Shown piece after piece: positions 59,610 to 64,000 of a stretch of 64,000 nt of DNA. The stretch spans positions 4,541,418 through 4,605,417 of the forward strand of contig JBBCGL010000001.1 of assembly GCA_037200385.1 (NCBI GenBank), given 5' to 3'. Under the pieces are notes generated by a model. It did not search any database. It had not been told where the DNA came from and saw only the letters and a program-made list of their open reading frames with translations. How positions within the stretch are numbered: the first letter of the stretch is position 1; each line of letters begins with the position of its first letter. A program made the position numbers and the translations under genes. Source of the stretch: Rhizomicrobium sp. (GTDB lineage: Bacteria > Pseudomonadota > Alphaproteobacteria > Micropepsales > Micropepsaceae).

Positions 59610-61454
59610 TCAGATCAGGTCGCGCAACGTAACCACGAGACGGGTCGGCTTGCCATCGCGCAGGACCGTCAGTGTCACTGCCGTGCCGGGCGCATCGTCG
59701 CGGAAGCGCTGGCGGACCTCGGGCAGGACGAGGCCCGAGACCGACTTGCCGTCGATGGCGGTGATCACATCGCCTTCCTTCAGACCCGCCACGTCGGCCG
59801 GGCCCCCTTTGGTGACGTCGATGACCTTGTAGTTCGCGCCATCGATGTTGAACCAGGCGCCGGCGCGGTCATAGGTGTCGAGGTCGTCGACCGGCGCGGC
59901 GGTGGGCTTCAGGTACATCGTGTTATGGCCGTAGTCGAAGGTCACGACGAAGCGCTTGAGCACCCCGCCGCCGATATTGCCGGAGATCGACGGATCGGCG
60001 AAGGCACCGCCGGTGTCGGTGCCCAGGCCGACGACGATGCGGTCGACGGTCGCCGCGTCGCCGATCTTCAGCACACCGCCGCGGACGACATGGCTGCGTG
60101 ACGGGCCGCCGACGCCCCAGCCGTCGACCGCGTCGACGCTGCGCGCGACATTGGCGCCGATATGGTTGGCGGCGGCGAAGGGCGCATCGAGCGTCAGCGC
60201 GCTGCGCGCGCCGGTGTCGATCTGGAACTTGCCCGGGATGCCGTCATAGGAGCCGTCGACGATCGCGGCATTGCCGTTGAAGGCGATACGGACCGGCGTG
60301 CCGGCGTCCTTCGGGTCGAAGAATTTCGGATCGGTGAGGGTGATGGTGCGGGCGCCATAGTCGATCGTGGTGATGAAGCGGCGGAACACTTCGTAGCCTA
60401 CCATGCCGGCCATGTGCGTGCCGTTGGCCGGATACATCGCGTCGAGGTCGAAGGCGATGAAGAGCTGGTTGTCCACCACCGCGCCGCCGACGTCGAGCCG
60501 GTCGACATGGGTCAGGCTCATGTCGACCGTGGCGTTGCCGGCGCCGCGACCCTCGGTGTGGCCGACGACGGTGAGGCCGAGCGATTTGGCGAGGTCGGGC
60601 GTCACGATGTTCACCCCGCCAGTGTCGAAGATGAAGAGATAGGGGCCCTTGCCGTTGACCATCACATTGGCGTGGATGTGGTTGGCGATGAGCTGGAATG
60701 GGAAGGTCACTTTGTGGACGCCGCCGGCGATGGCGAAGTCCGCCGCGGCGGAAGCCGGCGGGACGTAGACGGCAGGGTCGGATTTGGCCAGGAAGGTCAC
60801 CTTGGTCAGCGTCAGGTGCTGGTCGTATTTGCCGTCGCCGCCGGTGCTGACCAGCGTGTCGACCGGCTCCTGCACGCCGTCGAAGGCGCGGTAGCCGGTC
60901 GTGGTGGTGGTAAAGGTCACATTGGCCTGCGCCTCCACGATGCGGAAGAGCAGATGGGATCTGGCGTCGAACCAGGCGTCGAACGGCTTGCCGCCCTTCG
61001 GCGTGACGGTCAGCACATCGTAGGCGGCGCCGCCCTCGCTCTTTTGGCCGTCATCGGCGATGGTCGCGCCGCCATGGTCGGGGCGCCACCACAGATTGGC
61101 ATTGCGATAGGCGCTGTTTATCGCGAGGGGCACGGTGTCACCGCCTTCCTGCAGGGTGACGATGCCCGCATTGTCCTTGGACCAGACATGCGTGCCGTCG
61201 TAGCCATTGGCGCCCTTCTGCGGCCCGATGACGAAATCCTGCTCGAAGCGGCCATCGGTCAGGTCGGTGATGCCGGCGGCGGTGCCGGTCAGGCCATTGC
61301 CGACATAGCCGAATTCCAACACCACGGCCGCCTTGCCCGCCGGCGCGTTGCCACCGCTGGCGGCGCGGTTGGCGGCGAGAATCTCGTCGGGTGTCGCGGC
61401 GAGCGCCGGGCTGCCGAGCAGGGCGAGCGTGAAGGCGGCAAGAGCGGTACGCAT
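59610..61454 (-). CDS. Exported two-lobed aspartic-protease-like PDZ protein with N-terminal LolA-like domain
   Basis: A 614-residue periplasmic protein; the ATG at 61454 gives signal peptide MRTALAAFTLALLGSPALA. Residues about 22-240 (DEILAANRAASGG, AGITDLTDGRFEQDF, AWFDARSHLLFRIVEAQ) resemble a LolA-like lipid-binding fold. Two lobes follow: FIFDTGGVNIV (Asp277) with GMVGYEVFRRF, and FQIDTGARSAL (Asp413) with GNIGGGVLKRF. A PDZ (VIDVTKGGPADVAGLKEGD) closes it. The DTG spacing of 136 residues equals that in the downstream paralogue. An open frame continues upstream to 61685 but lacks a signal peptide and is ignored. Confidence 0.8.
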   Translation of the reverse strand: MRTALAAFTLALLGSPALAATPDEILAANRAASGGNAPAGKAAVVLEFGYVGNGLTGTAAGITDLTDGRFEQDFVIGPQKGANGYDGTHVWSKDNAGIVTLQEGGDTVPLAINSAYRNANLWWRPDHGGATIADDGQKSEGGAAYDVLTVTPKGGKPFDAWFDARSHLLFRIVEAQANVTFTTTTTGYRAFDGVQEPVDTLVSTGGDGKYDQHLTLTKVTFLAKSDPAVYVPPASAAADFAIAGGVHKVTFPFQLIANHIHANVMVNGKGPYLFIFDTGGVNIVTPDLAKSLGLTVVGHTEGRGAGNATVDMSLTHVDRLDVGGAVVDNQLFIAFDLDAMYPANGTHMAGMVGYEVFRRFITTIDYGARTITLTDPKFFDPKDAGTPVRIAFNGNAAIVDGSYDGIPGKFQIDTGARSALTLDAPFAAANHIGANVARSVDAVDGWGVGGPSRSHVVRGGVLKIGDAATVDRIVVGLGTDTGGAFADPSISGNIGGGVLKRFVVTFDYGHNTMYLKPTAAPVDDLDTYDRAGAWFNIDGANYKVIDVTKGGPADVAGLKEGDVITAIDGKSVSGLVLPEVRQRFRDDAPGTAVTLTVLRDGKPTRLVVTLRDLI

Positions 61455-61618
61455 GGCGGATCCCTCGAAGACTGGACGGCAGATAGGGCGGCGCGCCCGC
61501 CTCCGCAATAGCGGGGTTGCGTGATCGGCGCAGTTCACGTTCGCTTGCGCGCTATTATTTTTTTCCAGTAGCGCCGCCGCACTGCAGTGCATCGTACCGA
61601 CCTTTCTCTGCACGGACG

Positions 61619-61653
61619 AATATGTCCTTCGCCCGGCAGGGCGCGGACATATT
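61619..61653 (+). other. Hairpin upstream of ppk2
   Basis: AATATGTCC (61619-61627) pairs perfectly with GGACATATT (61645-61653). Inside, GCCC and GGGC close a GGCA tetraloop. It lies about 90 bases before the PPK2 ATG in an otherwise featureless 290-base gap and has no T tract after it, so it may be a 5'-leader structure or an operator. Confidence 0.4.
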
Positions 61654-61744
61654 GCTGCGCTGTCCTTCGAGCCGGCAGCGGCCATCGGTGGTCTCGACCA
61701 TCGCGGGCATGGCGGCGCCGGCCCGGATGCGTCAATATCGCCCC

Positions 61745-62518
61745 ATGGACAAGGAAGAGATCGACAAGCGCGACTACAAGCGCGAGCTGCACAAGCTGCA
61801 GATGGAGCTCGTCAAGCTGCAGCGGCATCTGCTGAAGAGGAACAGCCGCGTACTGATCATCGTCGAGGGCCGCGACGGCGCGGGCAAGGACGGCACGATC
61901 AAGCGGCTGATCGAGCATATGAGCCCGCGCGACACCCGCGTGCACGCGCCGGGCAAGCCGTCGAACCGCGAAGAATCGCAATGGTATTTCGAGCGCTTCG
62001 TGCGCTACCTGCCGAGCGCCGAGGAGTTCGTGGTCTTCAACCGCTCCTGGTACAACCGCGCCGGCGTCGAGCGGGTGATGGGCTTCGCGACCGAGAAGCA
62101 GGTCGAGGCGTTCTTCGAGGACGTGGTGCCGTTCGAGCAGATGCTGGCGCGCGACGGCATCCTCTTCCGCAAATACTATCTCGACATCTCGCGCGGCGAG
62201 CAGAAGAAGCGGCTGGCCGCGCGGCAGAAGGATCCTCTCAAGCGCTGGAAGATCTCGCCGATCGACGCGGTGGCGAGCAAGAAATGGCACGACTATTCGA
62301 AGGCGCGCGACGCGATGTTCGCACGGACCAGCCACCCGGCCGCGCCGTGGCGGATCGTGGGCAGCGACGTGAAGAAGATCGCGCGGCTGGAGCTGATCCG
62401 CGACCTGCTCGGCAGCTTCGACTATCCGCACAAGGACAAGGCGCTGACCCGCGCCGACCGCGACGTGCTGTTCGAATGGAGCGTCGAAGCAAGCGAAGCG
62501 GGGCGGATCGCGAAATGA
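61745..62518 (+). CDS. ppk2: Polyphosphate kinase 2 (PPK2 family)
   Basis: A 257-residue P-loop kinase transferring phosphate between polyphosphate and nucleotides. Start at MDKEEIDKRDYKREL, the usual beginning of class I PPK2; in-frame ATGs upstream (for example 61727) are possible. Walker A GRDGAGKD occupies residues 42-49. VHAPGKPSNREESQWYFERF, the Walker B region FNRSWYNRAGVERVMGF and the lid segment KDPLKRWKISPIDA follow. The length is typical of single-domain PPK2. It converges on the small secreted peptide gene, whose terminator overlaps the PPK2 stop codon. Confidence 0.93.
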   Translation: MDKEEIDKRDYKRELHKLQMELVKLQRHLLKRNSRVLIIVEGRDGAGKDGTIKRLIEHMSPRDTRVHAPGKPSNREESQWYFERFVRYLPSAEEFVVFNRSWYNRAGVERVMGFATEKQVEAFFEDVVPFEQMLARDGILFRKYYLDISRGEQKKRLAARQKDPLKRWKISPIDAVASKKWHDYSKARDAMFARTSHPAAPWRIVGSDVKKIARLELIRDLLGSFDYPHKDKALTRADRDVLFEWSVEASEAGRIAK

Positions 62519-62546
62519 AAACGGCCGGCGCGGTCGCGCCGGCCGT
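62518..62546 (-). terminator. Intrinsic terminator of the small secreted peptide gene
   Basis: On the minus strand a perfect 12-bp stem (ACGGCCGGCGCG with CGCGCCGGCCGT, two-base apex) is followed by TTTT (62521-62518). It lies 15 bases beyond the stop of the 70-residue gene and ends at the PPK2 stop codon. Confidence 0.65.
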
Positions 62547-62560
62547 CCCCTTGCCCGCCT

Positions 62561-62773
62561 TTAGTGGCCGGTCGAGGAGTTGCCGCCCGATGGCGCGGTC
62601 TGGTCGCCCGAGGCCGGCTTGCCGTCCTTGTCGGTCGGGGCCGGCGTGGGCGCCGGGGCCGGCGTGGTGGTCGGCTGCGCCGGCGTGCTGGCATCGTCGG
62701 CGAAGGCCGGCGTGGCGATCGCGATGCCGCCGCACAGCAGGGCGGAAGCGAGGGTCACTCGAAGAATACGCAT
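62561..62773 (-). CDS. Small secreted Pro/Thr/Ala-rich peptide, function unknown
   Basis: A 70-residue product. The ATG at 62773 has AAAGGA eight bases upstream; another ATG nine bases earlier overlaps that site. A signal peptide (MRILRVTLASALLCGGIAIATPAFA-DD) is followed by a ~45-residue low-complexity tail (PAQPTTTPAPAPTPAPT, then GGNSSTGH). No domain is recognisable. The tail is disordered and could be glycosylated or act as a spacer. It has its own intrinsic terminator. cysA ends 254 bases upstream; that gap contains no further gene that I can see. Confidence 0.65.
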   Translation of the reverse strand: MRILRVTLASALLCGGIAIATPAFADDASTPAQPTTTPAPAPTPAPTDKDGKPASGDQTAPSGGNSSTGH

Positions 62774-63027
62774 GAAGGTCATCCTTTGGCTTGTTGCAAG
62801 TTGTGCGCTCCTTCCGGCGAAGAACGGCGCGCTTCTGCATCCCAAGCGCCGGCTTCGACCCGCCGCGATTGTGCACGGCATGCGCCCGATGCCAAAAGTT
62901 TTTTAATGTTCCGGCCAGGAAATCGGCTGACAGAGCTTACTTATTTGTCAGTCTACGGAGAAACTCGCGCAAATCCGTCGCGAGATTTCGCGACGTGGTG
63001 CGCCCGACAGACGATGCGACGGCGCTG

Positions 63028-63795
63028 TCAGTGGAGCTTGACGACGTTGAGCGGGCGGGGCGGGCTCGGCGGCGCCGCCGCCTCGAGGAATTCGGCGACG
63101 AAGGGCGTCGCCGGCGCGGCGCGCAGCACGGCGGGCGCGCCGATCTGCTCGATGCGGCCCTCGTTCATCACCGCGACGAGGTCGCCGAGCTCCAGCGCCT
63201 CCTCCTGATCGTGGGTCACGAACACCGTGGTGAGGCCGAGGCGGGTGTGCAGGCCCTTGAGCCAGCCGCGCAGGTCCTTGCGCACCTTGGCGTCGAGCGC
63301 GCCGAAGGGCTCATCGAGCAGCAGCATGCGCGGCTCGATCGCGAGGGCGCGGGCGAGCGCAACACGCTGGCGCTGGCCGCCGGAAAGCTGGCTGGGATAG
63401 CGGCCGCCGAGAGTCTCCAGCTGCACCAGCGCCAGGAGCTCCTCGACGCGGCGCTTGATCTCGGCGCGGGTGGGACGGTTCTTCGCGGGACGCACTTCGA
63501 GGCCGAAGGCGATGTTCTTAGCAACGGTCATGTGCTTGAAGAGCGCGTATTGCTGGAAGACGAAGCCGGCGCGGCGCTCGCGCGCGGGGAGCGTGAGCCA
63601 GTCGAGGCCGGCGAAGCTCACATGGCCGAGATCGGCATGCTCCAGCCCGCCCAGGATGCGCAGCAGCGTCGTCTTGCCCGAGCCGGAGGGGCCGAGCAGC
63701 GCGAGGAAGGCGCCGTCGGGCGCGGTGAGGCTCACGCCGCGCAGCGCTTCGAAGCTGCCGAACCGCTTCTGGATCTTTTCGACGACGAGCGACAT
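63028..63795 (-). CDS. cysA: Sulfate/thiosulfate ABC transporter ATP-binding protein (short form)
   Basis: A 255-residue ATPase energising sulfate import. Walker [15 protein letters not shown] at residues 35-42, Q-loop [14 protein letters not shown], signature [15 protein letters not shown], Walker [13 protein letters not shown], then [34 protein letters not shown] is typical of CysA. The usual C-terminal TOBE/regulatory region (CysA is commonly 340-365 residues) is missing; the protein ends in a Pro-rich tail about 20 residues after the ATPase core. It starts 10 bases after the cysW stop, so it is the last gene of the operon as far as visible. Confidence 0.87.
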   Translation of the reverse strand: MSLVVEKIQKRFGSFEALRGVSLTAPDGAFLALLGPSGSGKTTLLRILGGLEHADLGHVSFAGLDWLTLPARERRAGFVFQQYALFKHMTVAKNIAFGLEVRPAKNRPTRAEIKRRVEELLALVQLETLGGRYPSQLSGGQRQRVALARALAIEPRMLLLDEPFGALDAKVRKDLRGWLKGLHTRLGLTTVFVTHDQEEALELGDLVAVMNEGRIEQIGAPAVLRAAPATPFVAEFLEAAAPPSPPRPLNVVKLH

Positions 63796-63805
63796 GGGGA
63801 CTCCG

Positions 63806-64000
63806 TCAGTGATGGTGGGTCGCGGCGATCTCGTCCGCGAAGCGCCATTCGAGAAGGGATTTCAGCGTCAGCGTGACCAGCGCCAGGAGCGCCAGCAGGG
63901 CGGCGACCGCGAAAGCCGCGGAATATTGGTAGTCGTTGTAGAGCGCCTCGATCTGCAGCGGCATGGTGTCGGTGAGGCCGCGGATATGGCCGGAGACGAC
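63806..64000 (-). CDS. cysW: Sulfate ABC transporter permease CysW, C-terminal fragment (5' part off window)
   Basis: The last 64 codons of a permease gene entering from beyond the window end. The fragment reads [20 protein letters not shown], then [19 protein letters not shown], a final transmembrane span, and ends ATHHH. This matches the C-terminus of CysW rather than CysT. It would form the membrane channel with CysT and use the CysA encoded directly downstream. Imported sulfate could supply CysD/CysNC. Confidence 0.85.
   Translation of the reverse strand, partial: VVSGHIRGLTDTMPLQIEALYNDYQYSAAFAVAALLALLALVTLTLKSLLEWRFADEIAATHHH

Noticed and set aside
58445-61454. The two aspartic-protease-like genes as one split gene
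   Set aside because: Each has its own signal peptide, paired DTG sites and terminal PDZ, so they are tandem paralogues and not fragments.
61455-61744. Upstream extensions of the PPK2 frame and of the 614-residue protease-like frame
   Set aside because: They would bury a normal PPK2 start and a clear signal peptide. The stretch has no coding features apart from a hairpin.

Overview
This is a GC-rich, gene-dense stretch of a Gram-negative chromosome, most likely from an alphaproteobacterium. The evidence is the recG/sdhE/mfd arrangement, the fused cysNC, the outer-membrane polysaccharide export proteins, and palindromic repeats of a kind I associate with that class. A Rhizomicrobium-, Caulobacterales- or Rhizobiales-like host fits, but I cannot name a genus. 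No phage, insertion sequence, CRISPR array or rRNA is visible. One tRNA is present (Lys, anticodon TTT).

Layout. 1-1.6 kb: the 3' part of tgt, tRNA-Lys, and a small exported protein with its own promoter and terminator. 1.6-41.6 kb: a large surface-polysaccharide region built from many short operons on both strands. It holds the export machinery (YjbH, YjbF, a large six-repeat SLBB protein, a Wzi-like protein, a Wzz/PCP-type protein, a Wzy-like polymerase and a Wzx-like flippase) and two glycosyltransferases. It also holds a nucleotide-sugar supply: gmd/fcl for GDP-fucose, a WbpB-like dehydrogenase with an aminotransferase, galU, ugd, a UDP-glucuronate 4-epimerase, manC, galE, pseB and pseC. 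Sulfate activation (cysD, cysNC), an ABC transporter, an aldo/keto reductase and several membrane or envelope proteins complete it. No initiating sugar-phosphate transferase and no BY-kinase lie in the window, so the pathway must be finished by genes elsewhere.

Embedded in the same operons are CoA-type genes. One is a fused HMG-CoA-synthase-like/DUF35 protein that appears to lack its catalytic Cys and His. The others are an amidohydrolase and a thiolase that heads the manC-galE-DUF2914-cysD-cysNC run. They may form a thiolase/DUF35 complex, and they are the most unusual content of the region.

41.6-50.5 kb: a DUF6285/phosphotransferase pair, a small beta-barrel with a PagL-like H-x-S motif, then the housekeeping block recG, sdhE, mfd and an adenosine-deaminase-family gene. 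50.5-64 kb: accessory metabolism. This comprises a phosphodiesterase of the NPP/alkaline phosphatase fold, a FAD monooxygenase, and a gbsR-DUF4166-TIGR01777 operon with a 20-bp palindrome centred on the regulator's start codon. It continues with an acyl-CoA dehydrogenase bracketed by two copies of a ~130-bp cruciform repeat (a third copy lies upstream), a tandem pair of two-DTG aspartic-protease-like PDZ proteins, PPK2, a small secreted Pro/Thr-rich peptide, and the 3' end of a sulfate ABC transporter operon (cysW, cysA).

The genome is very compact. Several convergent pairs share or nearly share stop codons, and translational coupling (GTGA/ATGA overlaps) is common. All functional calls rest on reading motifs by eye; no database search was run.
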